From NCBI GenBank assembly GCA_021823325.1, contig JAKAOG010000002.1, forward strand, positions 1-64,000: a stretch of 64,000 nt of DNA, given 5' to 3'. The notes beneath the pieces are model-generated. The model saw only the letters and a program-made list of their open reading frames with translations. It was not told the origin of the DNA and did not search any database. Every line of letters begins with the position of its first letter. The first letter of the stretch is position 1. The position numbers and the translations under genes are program-made. Positions 25,656-33,957 of the stretch are shown here, one piece after another. This DNA is from an archaeon. Its GTDB lineage: Archaea > Thermoproteota > Nitrososphaeria > Nitrososphaerales > Gagatemarchaeaceae.

Positions 25656-26531
25656 TTGAGCGACCCACAGGCGGTGCTGCCCGAGAAGAGGGTGACTGCG
25701 GGGAACCTGCTCGTCGCTGCCGCGGTGGTGGCCGTGATCCAGCTCGTCGCGCTTTCGATAACGAGCCAGAACCTGCCCGTCTACAGCACCCTTCCGGGCC
25801 CGAGCTACGCGCCGGCGGGGACGTCGATAGCCGGGTCAGCCGTCAACGCGGTGATCCTGGTGGCGTTCGCCTTCGTCATGACGGTGGTGCTCGTATGGCT
25901 GCTCAGGAGGAAGATGGTCCTTTCGTTCAAGGTGCTGATATTCGGCTCGGTCGCATTCTCGGCGTTCGTGCTCACCCTCGTCACCGCCGACATGTTCGCG
26001 GTGAACTACCTCCCGGCCAGCTTCGAGCTCCCGGTGGCGTACGGGGTCCCCGCGCTGATCGTCGCCGCGCTGGCGTACGTCATATTCGTGAAGAACGTCC
26101 CGTGGCTCGGGACGGTGATGCTCGCCTTCGTCGGCGCGGAGGTCGGGAGCTTCTTCGCCGAGACCCTGTCGCCGTGGACGGCGCTGGCCCTCCCCATCGC
26201 GTTCTCGGTCTACGACATCTACGCGGTGTTCAGGGGGCCGCTCAAGGCCCTCGTCGGGACGGCTCCGAACATCGCGCTCGTGGGCATGTCCATCAAGGCG
26301 GGCGAGTTCACCATCGGCCTCGGGGACGTGGTCTTCTACACCCTCCTCCCGTCGCTCGCGCTCTATCAGTTCTATCCGACGTTCGGCATCCTCCCTGCGG
26401 CGCTCACGATAGCGGCGATAGACGTGGGGACGGTGATAACGCTCTTCCTCCTGTCCAAGAAGCGGCTCCTGCCGGGGCTCCCGATACCGATACTGCTCGG
26501 GGTCCTGGTGATAGTCGGGTTCCTGGTCTAG
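25656..26531 (+). CDS. Presenilin/signal-peptide-peptidase-like intramembrane aspartyl protease
   Basis: The 291-residue membrane protein has about nine helices. Both catalytic aspartates are in place: YD in FSVYDIYAV (about 188-196) and GxGD in TIGLGDVVFYT (about 225-235), followed by PGLPIPI, the variant of the PALP motif. It should cut transmembrane peptides within the membrane. The TATA box ACTAAATACC about 29 nt before TTG 25656 fits a leaderless start. It converges on the eL38 gene with a 4-base overlap. Confidence 0.88.
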   Translation: MSDPQAVLPEKRVTAGNLLVAAAVVAVIQLVALSITSQNLPVYSTLPGPSYAPAGTSIAGSAVNAVILVAFAFVMTVVLVWLLRRKMVLSFKVLIFGSVAFSAFVLTLVTADMFAVNYLPASFELPVAYGVPALIVAALAYVIFVKNVPWLGTVMLAFVGAEVGSFFAETLSPWTALALPIAFSVYDIYAVFRGPLKALVGTAPNIALVGMSIKAGEFTIGLGDVVFYTLLPSLALYQFYPTFGILPAALTIAAIDVGTVITLFLLSKKRLLPGLPIPILLGVLVIVGFLV

Positions 26532-26722
26532 AACTCTGTGACGGGGACCTTGATCCCTTTGATCAGCGCGTCGGCTTCTTCGGAGGTGGTCTTGAAGGTG
26601 TACAGCGCTTCCTCCGTCCTCAGCTTGACCTTCGCCCTGTCTCCTGAGCGTGAGACCCTGATCTCGTCCGCGTGCTCAAGCAGCTTCTCGAACTGCTCTT
26701 TGGTCGTGATTTCCTTTGGCAC
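26528..26722 (-). CDS. rpl38e: Ribosomal protein eL38
   Basis: The 64-residue protein fits eL38 over its full length: VPKEITTKEQFEKLLE at the start, a basic central beta hairpin (KVKLRTEEALYTFKT) and a C-terminal helix. eL38 occurs in eukaryotes and some TACK archaea and binds the large subunit. The start is GTG 26722; a TATA-like TTCATAAGC at 26743-26751 is centred about 26 nt upstream, so the 11 extra residues of the ORF-track call are excluded. Confidence 0.9.
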   Translation of the reverse strand: MPKEITTKEQFEKLLEHADEIRVSRSGDRAKVKLRTEEALYTFKTTSEEADALIKGIKVPVTEF

Positions 26723-26830
26723 GAAGGAACCCCTCCGCGGGGCGCTTATGAACACTAGCGGTCGCTACCGGGGTCCGTGCCTGGGGAGACGTGAGTCTGC
26801 TCTAAGCGCGCCGGGCTCGGGCGCGCTCGC

Positions 26831-27913
26831 CTATGGTATGATCTCGCAGCCGTTGTTGAACCCGGGATACCCGAAGTCAGAGAGCTTCACCTTCCCCCCT
26901 TCGACGAGCGCCTGGACGCGCGGCTGGGCCTCTCCGAGCTCGTTCACCAGGTGTCTCACGGTCGTGCAGATGAGGGAATAGCCGTCCTGCCGCAGCAGAT
27001 GCTGCGACCTGTTGACGAAGAGGCACCTCCCTCCGCAGACGTCGAGGATGTCGCAGGACGAGCAGGGCTCCCCGACCGTCGCGACGTTGGCCAGGGACGC
27101 GGGGGTGTTCTTGAATATGGACCCCACCACTGAGAAGTCGAAGTCGACAGAGACAGGGCAGGCGGAGACCCTGCCGTCGGGCATGATAGAGAAGAAATCG
27201 AGGCCCGAGCCGCATCGCAGGCTCGCCCTTTCGCCGGTGAGCAGCGTCCGCATCACGCCGATGAACGGGACCACGCCTTCCACCCTGCCCGAGCGTTCCA
27301 TCTCGTCCACCCACCAGTCCACAAGGGAGGAGATCCCGGAGTTGTACTTCTCGATCCATTCGCGGATGCCGGGTTCGGTTTGCGTGCCGGCTTCCCAGAA
27401 CATCCCGAAGTCGAGCTGCCAGTGGACATGGTCGAAGAGCCTCAGGTCCAGGAGATGGCGGACGTTCTCTCTGATGTCGGTCCCCTGCACCACGGTCATC
27501 CTAGCCACCAGGTCTCCCTTGAACCCCCTCCTCCTGGTCAGCTCAGAGTTGCGGACCGCGCGCCGGTAGACCCCTTTCCCTCTTTGCCTGTCCGTGACGT
27601 CCTCGTCCCCGTCTATCGAGACCAGGATCGTGCCTAGCTTCGAGAGGCATCTCGGTTCGACCTTGTCGAGAAGGGTGCCGTTGGTCTGCAGGACGAAGCG
27701 CCCGGGCATCTCGTCCATCATCTCCTGCATGGTCCCCGCGCGCAGGAGCGGCTCTCCCCCATAGAACTCGAGCACCGGGTCGCTGTCCTGCGACAGGAAT
27801 GACCTGAATTCCGCCATGGAGTATTGGATCTCCTTTGGAGGGGTATCGCTCCCGCCTCCGCAATATTTGCAGAGGAGGTTGCACTCCTTCGTCAGGATCA
27901 CGTGGTATTGCAT
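26831..27913 (-). CDS. Radical SAM/SPASM peptide-modifying enzyme
   Basis: The core protein is about 360 residues. CNLLCKYC is the CX3CX2C cluster site that binds the 4Fe-4S cluster and SAM. The C-terminal SPASM region contributes RCGSGLD, SACPVS, CSSCDILDVCGGRC and a final cysteine. It resembles archaeal peptide-modifying SPASM proteins (the TIGR04084-like group, from memory). I start at ATG 27913, but the frame is open 114 codons further upstream. The substrate peptide is not identified. Confidence 0.83.
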   Translation of the reverse strand: MQYHVILTKECNLLCKYCGGGSDTPPKEIQYSMAEFRSFLSQDSDPVLEFYGGEPLLRAGTMQEMMDEMPGRFVLQTNGTLLDKVEPRCLSKLGTILVSIDGDEDVTDRQRGKGVYRRAVRNSELTRRRGFKGDLVARMTVVQGTDIRENVRHLLDLRLFDHVHWQLDFGMFWEAGTQTEPGIREWIEKYNSGISSLVDWWVDEMERSGRVEGVVPFIGVMRTLLTGERASLRCGSGLDFFSIMPDGRVSACPVSVDFDFSVVGSIFKNTPASLANVATVGEPCSSCDILDVCGGRCLFVNRSQHLLRQDGYSLICTTVRHLVNELGEAQPRVQALVEGGKVKLSDFGYPGFNNGCEIIP

Positions 27914-28255
27914 GATACGGGGACCGTCCGAGTCCGTGCCCCTCGGATTATAAGGCGTCGCAGGGAGCGTGAGGAAGTAGGTCCGGGCCTCGTAGGGAGC
28001 GACGATGCCAGCGTAGAGGTCTTCTGTTCTCACTTTCGCGATGCATGCCGTTGTGCCATCCCATCCAGCGCAGAGGCGCCCAAGAACACGCGCCAGCAGA
28101 TCCTGACGTGCCATCAGAATATTCCACAACTTCATCAGACCACACGAGGGACTCGCTGGGCAGACCCCCGCTGACCGAGCAGGAATCAAGGTCGAGTGTT
28201 CTAACGATCGGCCTGCGATAATCCAGAGCGCGTCAAAAGTCCCGACAGTTGACAA
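27914..28255 (-). other. Open reading frame extension before the radical SAM gene
   Basis: The stretch upstream of ATG 27913 keeps the same frame open with codon use that looks partly coding (for example VAPYEARTYFLTLP). A TATA-like CCTTATAATCC (27945-27955) lies inside it, about 37 nt from ATG 27913, which argues for the shorter protein. It may instead be an N-terminal extension or a fused leader. No separate gene is supported. Confidence 0.35.
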
Positions 28256-28285
28256 CCAAACGGATGTGGAGCAAGTCCCGTCAAC

Positions 28286-28684
28286 TTGACAGAACCGAAT
28301 TTAGTCAAGCTTAATAACTCGAATCAGAGGGCTTTTTTTCAGCGGCACCGAGAGCAGCTAGGATGTGAAAAGACGAGTTTCGGACGAGGAGGCTATGGGA
28401 GGAGCAGCAGCGGCGGAAGCGGCGGCTTCAGGTCCTTTAAGCCCAAGCCTGTGGAAGTAGGAAAGGAGTACGACGTTACTATTTCCGAGATCAGCAGGCG
28501 CGGTGACGGCATCGCGAAGATCGACGGTTTCGTGATCTTCGTGGCCGGCGCTAAGCAGGGCTGGCAGGGCAAGGTCAAGGTCACCCAGGTAGCCAACAGG
28601 TTCGCCACCGGCACGGTCGTGGGCGGGTCTGAGGGCATGTCTGGCGAAGGCCAGGCCTCCAACAGCGAAGAACAAGGAATGTAG
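28286..28684 (+). CDS. TRAM-domain RNA-binding protein
   Basis: A small protein (132 residues from the only normal start, TTG) whose core, about 55-115, is a TRAM domain: VEVGKEYDVTISEISRRGDG, then GFVIFVAGAKQG and GKVKVTQVANRFATG. TRAM proteins of archaea act as RNA chaperones. Before it is a Gly/Ser/Arg-rich linker; after it, an acidic tail. A TATA-like GCTTAATAAC at 28310-28319 lies inside the annotated 5' end, so the real start may be about 18 codons later at a non-standard codon. The start is unsettled. Confidence 0.8.
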   Translation: MTEPNLVKLNNSNQRAFFQRHREQLGCEKTSFGRGGYGRSSSGGSGGFRSFKPKPVEVGKEYDVTISEISRRGDGIAKIDGFVIFVAGAKQGWQGKVKVTQVANRFATGTVVGGSEGMSGEGQASNSEEQGM

Positions 28685-28739
28685 GGTCCTCCGAGGACCT
28701 TCCTCCTAGACTGGCGGCTCGTCTTTAAACGACGGCCGC
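28685..28739 (+). terminator. Tandem hairpins after the TRAM gene
   Basis: GGTCCT/AGGACC (28685-28699) is a perfect 6-bp stem with a 3-base loop directly after the stop. A second larger hairpin (GCGGC...GCCGC with an inner CGTC/GACG, 28714-28739) follows. They may end or protect the TRAM transcript. Confidence 0.35.
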
Positions 28740-28840
28740 TCCGTCTTGATTTGGGTTTTGCAGGGGTCAGCGAAAGAAACCAGCGTGTATTCCGCGCGTG
28801 GTCACGTGAAAAGGCCGAGCGTCCTACCAGAGCGGTTGTT

Positions 28841-29554
28841 TCAGGATCTTACCCGGAAGGCGCACCCCTTGTCGCCGCGCAGCCTGCACTCGGTCTCTTC
28901 GACCTTGGGCTTGAATCCCCGCGCGGTCTCCACCGACCCCTCGTAGTATCCCCTCAGGAAGTCGCACCCTTTCCTCGGGGAGCCCTTGCCCGAGCACTCG
29001 AAGCAGTCGTCGACTTTTATCGTGAAGTCCTTCGATCCAGGTGTCGTCGACGACTCCACCACGCCCCACCCCTGGGCCGTCAGCGCCCTGTCGATGTAGG
29101 CAGCTTCGTCCACCGCCATCTCGCCGAGCTCCTTCGTGAGCTTCTCCGCGTTGTCGTGCCCCAGCGCTTTCCCTTCCTCGTAGAGCAGCACCTCTCCCCC
29201 CGTCCCGAATATCCTCACTATGTGGTCGAACACGCCGGAGAGCCCCTCCCTGCGGAGCAGCAGGTATTCGTCGCCTCCCACCTGTATCCCCGTGTGGTAC
29301 GTGTCCACCAGGAGCCCCTTCCTCCCCTCCGCCACCTCTGCCTCGAGGCTGGCGCCGAGCTTGTCGATGGCCCCCTTCAGAGTCTTAGGCGTCTCCTTCT
29401 GGTTCAGCGCCTCGGCGAAGGCGGTGAACATGGCCGTCCCGTCCGTGAGCGCGTACGACGAGAGACCGATGATGTTGACCCTCTTCCCCAGGTCCGTAAG
29501 TATGGCGCTCAGCGAGCCGGGCGTGTCGGACATGTGCACTATGATGTGGAACAT
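28841..29554 (-). CDS. ACT domain fused to V4R (4-vinyl reductase-like) domain
   Basis: The 237-residue protein has an N-terminal ACT domain (about 1-75, MSDTPGSLSAILTDLG), a typical ligand-binding regulatory fold, and a C-terminal V4R domain (about 90-235) with the cysteine cluster CFECSG, GCDFLRGYYEG, ECRLRGDKGC. V4R domains bind small hydrocarbons or metals. The combination suggests a sensor. I start at ATG 29554 because TTCATTATGCG is centred 20-25 nt upstream; this also removes the overlap with the divergent CBS gene. Confidence 0.8.
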   Translation of the reverse strand: MFHIIVHMSDTPGSLSAILTDLGKRVNIIGLSSYALTDGTAMFTAFAEALNQKETPKTLKGAIDKLGASLEAEVAEGRKGLLVDTYHTGIQVGGDEYLLLRREGLSGVFDHIVRIFGTGGEVLLYEEGKALGHDNAEKLTKELGEMAVDEAAYIDRALTAQGWGVVESSTTPGSKDFTIKVDDCFECSGKGSPRKGCDFLRGYYEGSVETARGFKPKVEETECRLRGDKGCAFRVRS

Positions 29555-29708
29555 CTTCTTCCCCTTCGCATAATGAAGAGGAAACTCGCGTTTGCGCGTT
29601 TCTTTCAACAGTCGGACGAAGAAAACGCGGTCGTCCTACATAGATAAAGTGTTAGACTCCGGCCAGAGGATAACCACGAGGAAAAGACTAAATCGACTTG
29701 AGTTTTCC

Positions 29709-30146
29709 ATGCCTCACATGGTCCTCTACGCCAGAGACATCGTGGAGAAGGACTTCCTGTCCCTCTCCGAAGAGAGCACCGTCCTCGAAGGAGCGAGGGC
29801 GATGAAGAACGGCAAGCACGGCTTCGCGATCATCGGGACCACCGCCGAACCCCGGGGGCTGGTGACGGAGTGGGACATCCTGTCGAAGGTCGTCGCGGAA
29901 GGGCTCGACCCGCAGAAGGTCACGCTCGGAGAGATAATGTCCACCGACCTGCTGAGCGTCGACGCGGGAGCCGGGCTCGAGGTGGTGGCGCAGACGATGT
30001 CAGACCGGGGCGTGAGGAGGCTGCTCGTGAAGGACAAGGGGAAGGTCGTGGGGTTCATCACGTCCAGGACCATGCTCAAGCGGATGAACGACTACGTCGG
30101 GACCGTTTCGTCCCAGATAAGCAAGCTGCAGACCCCCTGGTTCTAG
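29709..30146 (+). CDS. Two-CBS-domain protein
   Basis: A 145-residue protein made of two CBS motifs (about 10-65 and 72-130, e.g. LVTEWDILSKVV and GFITSRTMLKR). Such pairs bind adenine nucleotides or SAM and act as regulatory modules; no catalytic domain is attached. An AT-rich GACTAAATCG lies 19-28 nt upstream of two candidate starts (ATG 29709 and ATG 29718); the ORF-track start at 29592 would overlap the divergent gene. RNase HI follows 12 bases downstream. Confidence 0.83.
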   Translation: MPHMVLYARDIVEKDFLSLSEESTVLEGARAMKNGKHGFAIIGTTAEPRGLVTEWDILSKVVAEGLDPQKVTLGEIMSTDLLSVDAGAGLEVVAQTMSDRGVRRLLVKDKGKVVGFITSRTMLKRMNDYVGTVSSQISKLQTPWF

Positions 30147-30158
30147 TAGGAAAGCCGC

Positions 30159-30569
30159 TTGACCGTCACCGCGTACGTGGATGGGCTAGTCCAACCGAGG
30201 AACCCAGGCATAGGGACGTACGCCTTCATCATATACGACGGAAAGAAGCGCGTCGCCGAAGGGTCGGGGCTCGCGGGACGCGAAGTGACGAGCAACTTCG
30301 CGGAGTACACCGCCCTGGCCGAGGCTCTCAGGAGGCTGATAGGCCTCGGGCTGACGGGCGACGTGGTGGTTAGGTCCGACTCGAAGCTCCTCGTGGGCCA
30401 GATGAGCGAGGGGTGGAAGGTCAAAGGAGGGATGTACCTGGCTAAGCTGAAGGAGGCGAGGGACCTGATGAGCGAGTTCGGCTCAGTCGCGTTCGAGTGG
30501 GTCCCCAGGGAGCAGAACCAGGAGGCTGACCTGCTCACCAGGGTCGAATACGAGAAGCATTCGCGGTGA
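30159..30569 (+). CDS. rnhA: Ribonuclease HI
   Basis: The 136-residue protein is a type 1 RNase H, which removes RNA from RNA-DNA hybrids. Acidic active-site residues are visible: Asp in AYVDGLVQP (about 8), Glu in NFAEYTALAEAL (about 49), Asp in RSDSKLLVGQM (about 73) and Asp in NQEADLLTR (about 128). The basic handle region of the E. coli enzyme is absent. It starts at TTG, 12 bases after the CBS gene, so the two are probably cotranscribed. Confidence 0.88.
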   Translation: MTVTAYVDGLVQPRNPGIGTYAFIIYDGKKRVAEGSGLAGREVTSNFAEYTALAEALRRLIGLGLTGDVVVRSDSKLLVGQMSEGWKVKGGMYLAKLKEARDLMSEFGSVAFEWVPREQNQEADLLTRVEYEKHSR

Positions 30570-30577
30570 ACGGAAGC

Positions 30578-30655
30578 TGGTGGGCCTGCCCGGATTTGAA
30601 CCGGGGATTCCCGCCGTGTGAGAGCGGTGTCATAACCAGACTGGACCACAGGCCC
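30578..30655 (-). tRNA. tRNA-Val (CAC)
   Basis: The reverse strand folds as a complete cloverleaf: 7-bp acceptor GGGCCTG/CAGGCCC, D arm, anticodon stem CCGCT/GGCGG with loop CTCACAC (anticodon CAC), variable GAATC, T arm CCCGG-TTCAAAT-CCGGG, and an encoded ACCA end. No intron is present. A TATA-like CAAATATC on the minus strand near 30681 is centred about 26 nt upstream. Confidence 0.93.
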
Positions 30656-30693
30656 AGAGCGTCGCCGCCGAAACATCAGATATTTGCGTTTGC

Positions 30694-31005
30694 CTAATCG
30701 CGTCTCGTCGAGGTCCAGACCTTCGCCCCAGACCGCAGGCCCAGGAGGACGAGCACAAGCACGACCCCGGCACCGAGGTCCCTAAGCGAGATCAGATAGA
30801 ACTCGGGGTTGATCCCGACGACGTCCAGGACCACCCTGGCCCCGAAGGCGAAGCACGAGACCGCCATTCCGGCCAGGAAATAGTTGGCCACCTTTCCCAG
30901 CTCCCCTCCGGCGAAGAAGCCCTTCGCCCTGTGGACGTCGAGGAGCACGAAGGCGCTTATGACGAATATCAGGGCGTCCCAGAGCAGGTCTACGTATAGG
31001 ACCAG
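30694..31005 (-). CDS. Small membrane protein downstream of eL40, start unusual
   Basis: From GTG 30948 the product is 84 residues with about two membrane helices. The reading frame, however, stays open upstream and encodes another clear helix (LVLYVDLLWDALIFVI) that no ATG, GTG or TTG precedes. The frame is that of eL40 itself, whose TAG ends 9 bases before a CTG at 31005. I therefore draw the gene from that CTG. Function unknown; the tRNA-Val gene follows. Confidence 0.5.
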   Translation of the reverse strand: MVLYVDLLWDALIFVISAFVLLDVHRAKGFFAGGELGKVANYFLAGMAVSCFAFGARVVLDVVGINPEFYLISLRDLGAGVVLVLVLLGLRSGAKVWTSTRRD

Positions 31006-31014
31006 GCGCCGTCC

Positions 31015-31182
31015 CTACTTCTTTAGCCCGACGGACCTGTTCTTCAGCCTGAGGTCTGACGACTTGCACTTCCTGCACCTCTCGGCGTTCAGGGGGTTCC
31101 TGGCGCCGCACCTTAGGCACACCTGCAGGAAGAGCCTCCTCTTCTGGGCTATCTGCTTCTTGGTCGCGTCGGCTATCGGCAT
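31015..31182 (-). CDS. rpl40e: Ribosomal protein eL40
   Basis: Too short for the ORF track, this 55-residue protein begins MPIADATKKQIAQKRRLF and holds a zinc ribbon CLRCG...CRKCK, then SSDLRLKNRS, matching archaeal eL40 at full length. It has no ubiquitin fusion, as usual in archaea. A TATA-like AGCTTATAGTG lies about 35 nt upstream of ATG 31182, shared with the divergent STAND gene region. The membrane-protein frame continues directly past its TAG. Confidence 0.88.
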   Translation of the reverse strand: MPIADATKKQIAQKRRLFLQVCLRCGARNPLNAERCRKCKSSDLRLKNRSVGLKK

Positions 31183-31263
31183 GTGAGCGTCTCTTCGCCG
31201 ACCTCTGGGGCACCACTATAAGCTTTCAGATGGCGGCTGCACACCGGAGCGGGCGCGCTGCTA

Positions 31264-33945
31264 ATGGGCGACCCGATGGACAAACAAGATGGAGACGAAA
31301 AAGGCGAGGCTGCACGGACCGTGAGCCCGAAGCCCGCGGCCTCCACAGGAGGGGGCGTGGACGCCCTCCGGAGGGAGGCGCCCGCCGGAGACCAGGCGCC
31401 TAGGGCGCAGAGGGCGTTCAAGCTCCTCTCGAACCCGGCCAACGCGCTCATCCTTTCGGCCCTGATGGGAGCGGAGTCGTACCCCCGCCAGATCGCCCAG
31501 AAGCTGTCGATGCGCGAGTCCCATGTGTCGGAGCGCCTCAGAGCCCTCGAGGAGCTAGGTCTCGTGAAGAGCCGGTGGACGAGGGCGGCCGGTCAAGACA
31601 AGAACGTGAAGGCGTACTCTTCGACCGTGAGCTCGCTCAGAATAGGCATCGACGCGGGCGGGATGAAGCTCGAGACGGCGGAAGGGAGAGGGCGCCCGAT
31701 CGAGCTGGGACAGCCGATGTACAGCGTGACGATCCCTACGGTCCGCACCTTCGTCGGTCGGAAGAGAGAGCTCGAGGCCCTGAAGAGGGAAGCGGCCGGG
31801 CTCACCGTCGTGACCGGGATGGCAGGCATCGGCAAGACGACCCTCCTGTCGAAATACGCCGAGGTCGTGAGCTCCACCGGTCGCCGGCCCGGCGGCGTCT
31901 TCTGGCACGACCTGAGGGAGTCAGACAGCTTCAGGTATGTGCTGGCCAAGCTCGGACGGTTCCTAGAAGGACAGGGAAGGGGAGGGCTTTCCCGCCTCCT
32001 CCGGTCAGGGGCGTCCGAGGAGGACGTCCTCATAGGCGCCGCGGTCAACGAGCTCCGCAGAGGGAAGTTCCTCCTCGTCTTCGACGACTTCCACTTCTGC
32101 AGGGACAGCGGCGTGACCCGGCTCATCCGACGGCTCGCCGAGCCGAAGGGAGCCAGGACAGTCGTGGCGTCGAGGACGCGGCCCACCGAGCTCTATGTCG
32201 GGAGCGACTTCGTCTCCGAGCTCAGCCTGGGCGGGCACTCGGAAGCCGAAGCCATGAGGCTCTTCGCCGAGAACGGGGTGCGCATGGGGAGGAGCGAGAT
32301 ATCGCGCATCAACGCGAGGCTCAAGGGGCACCCGCTGGGGCTGACCCTCGCCTGCAACTCAGTGAAGGCGATGGGGCGAGACAGGGCGGTCGAGACGGCG
32401 CTGTCGAAAGTGCGCGACCATGTTCTGTTCTCGGTCGAGAGCGCCCTGGGAAGCCAGGAGCTCGGAACGCTGCGGGACCTTGCGGTGTTGAGGGGGCTGT
32501 TCCCGTTGGAAGCTGCCAGGGCGGTGCAGCCAGACGAGGTGAGGGACGAAGTGCTTCTGCACAGGATAACCGCGCTCGAGAGGGCAGGGGTGGTGACACG
32601 GACGGGGAGCGAGTTCGCGGTCCACGACCTTGTAAGGGAGGCGGTGGGCCAGCCTCCGGGCTCGTCCGCGGGCGCCCACGCAAGGGCGGCGGCATACTAC
32701 GAGCTCGCGGGGGACAGGCGCTCGTCCCTCGAAGCCATCTACCACTTCGTGAAGGCAGGGCGGTCTGGGGACGCGGTCCGCAAGTACTTCAGCAACGACG
32801 AGTCCACGAAGATAGCCGACGGGGGATACGTTGAACCTCTTCTGCGCCTCTGCGAGGAGCTCCTCACCAGCACGGCGCAGTCGCAGGGAGAGGAAGGCAG
32901 AGCCAGAGGATGGCTCATGGTCGTCCGAGCGTGCATGCTCTGGAGGACCCAGAGGTCGTACGCGCTGGCGCTGAGGAGCGCCAGGGGTGCCGGGGCCATC
33001 GGCAGGCAGTACGGAGACCGGGCCCTTGTGGCCGCGTCCTTCCTGAACGAGGCGTACGTGCTGTCGGCTCTTGGAAACGCCAGGGGCGCAGAGCGGGCGT
33101 GCAGGATGGGCCTCGGGGTCCCCGGCATCGAGACTGAGAACCCGGCCGGGGCCGCGTACCTGATGGAGAGCCTGGCAGACCTGATGGCGAGCGGAGGGAA
33201 GTTCGAGGAGGCGATACGCTTCGGCTCGTCTGCGGTGCGGCTTTTTCAGGGCGCCGGGGACCAGAGGAACATCGCCGGATCCATGGTGGCCCTGGCCGTC
33301 TACCACTACATGAAGGGAGACATCGAAGGGGCATCCTCGCTGCTGACGAAGGCGCGCGAAGAAGTGCCGCCTGGGAACAAGATGATCGCCGAGTACATCG
33401 AAGAAGCGAGCGGCCTCGTCATGGAGAGGGCGGGAAAGAAGGCGGAAGCGCTTCTCCACTTCAACCGGGGCATACGCCTCGCGAAGGAGTCTGGGAACAG
33501 GCACGCCTTGCTTGAAGTGCAGTCTGAGCGGATGCTGCTGAGGTGCAAGCTCGGCGACCTCGCCGGAGCAAAGCGAGAGATGACAGGGGCCCTGGAGCTG
33601 AAGCAGACGACGGAGCGCAGGTACTCCCTCGGGGTCCTAGAGCTCGCAGGCGCCGGCATCGCCCTGGCAGGGGGGAGCGACGACGAGTGCAGGGCGCACC
33701 TCAGGAAAGCGGGCCTGCTGCTGTCGGACGACGCCGTGTCGAGGGGGAGGGTCGAGTGGTGGGGAGGGGTCGCCGACTCGAAGGAAGGTCGCCAGGCTTC
33801 TTCCAGGAGGCGTCTCGCGAAAGCGAAGAAGCTGTTCGAGGACGTCGGCGCAGACGGCTACGCCAGACAGGTTGCGGCTCTCAGCGCCGAGATAGAAGCG
33901 TCCCCTCCGAGGACCGCCCGCGAGGCGCTCGCCCTCGTCTGGTGA
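31264..33945 (+). CDS. Winged-helix STAND ATPase with TPR-like repeats
   Basis: An 893-residue signalling ATPase. A Gly/Pro-rich leader is followed by an ArsR-type winged helix (about 50-110, YPRQIAQKLSMRESHVSERL). Next is a STAND NTPase: FVGRKREL entry, Walker A TGMAGIGKTTLL (about 184-195) and Walker B FLLVFDDFHF (about 275). The second half is helical repeats of the TPR/MalT type. In MalT-like proteins, ligand binding to the repeats triggers ATP-dependent assembly and transcription activation. The target is unknown; no enzyme effector is attached. The gene is divergent from eL40. Confidence 0.87.
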   Translation: MGDPMDKQDGDEKGEAARTVSPKPAASTGGGVDALRREAPAGDQAPRAQRAFKLLSNPANALILSALMGAESYPRQIAQKLSMRESHVSERLRALEELGLVKSRWTRAAGQDKNVKAYSSTVSSLRIGIDAGGMKLETAEGRGRPIELGQPMYSVTIPTVRTFVGRKRELEALKREAAGLTVVTGMAGIGKTTLLSKYAEVVSSTGRRPGGVFWHDLRESDSFRYVLAKLGRFLEGQGRGGLSRLLRSGASEEDVLIGAAVNELRRGKFLLVFDDFHFCRDSGVTRLIRRLAEPKGARTVVASRTRPTELYVGSDFVSELSLGGHSEAEAMRLFAENGVRMGRSEISRINARLKGHPLGLTLACNSVKAMGRDRAVETALSKVRDHVLFSVESALGSQELGTLRDLAVLRGLFPLEAARAVQPDEVRDEVLLHRITALERAGVVTRTGSEFAVHDLVREAVGQPPGSSAGAHARAAAYYELAGDRRSSLEAIYHFVKAGRSGDAVRKYFSNDESTKIADGGYVEPLLRLCEELLTSTAQSQGEEGRARGWLMVVRACMLWRTQRSYALALRSARGAGAIGRQYGDRALVAASFLNEAYVLSALGNARGAERACRMGLGVPGIETENPAGAAYLMESLADLMASGGKFEEAIRFGSSAVRLFQGAGDQRNIAGSMVALAVYHYMKGDIEGASSLLTKAREEVPPGNKMIAEYIEEASGLVMERAGKKAEALLHFNRGIRLAKESGNRHALLEVQSERMLLRCKLGDLAGAKREMTGALELKQTTERRYSLGVLELAGAGIALAGGSDDECRAHLRKAGLLLSDDAVSRGRVEWWGGVADSKEGRQASSRRRLAKAKKLFEDVGADGYARQVAALSAEIEASPPRTAREALALVW

Positions 33946-33957
33946 AACCCAAAAAGC

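Noticed and set aside
31575-32834. 419-aa plus-strand ORF
   Set aside because: Second frame of the STAND ATPase gene; GC-driven open frame without any motif.
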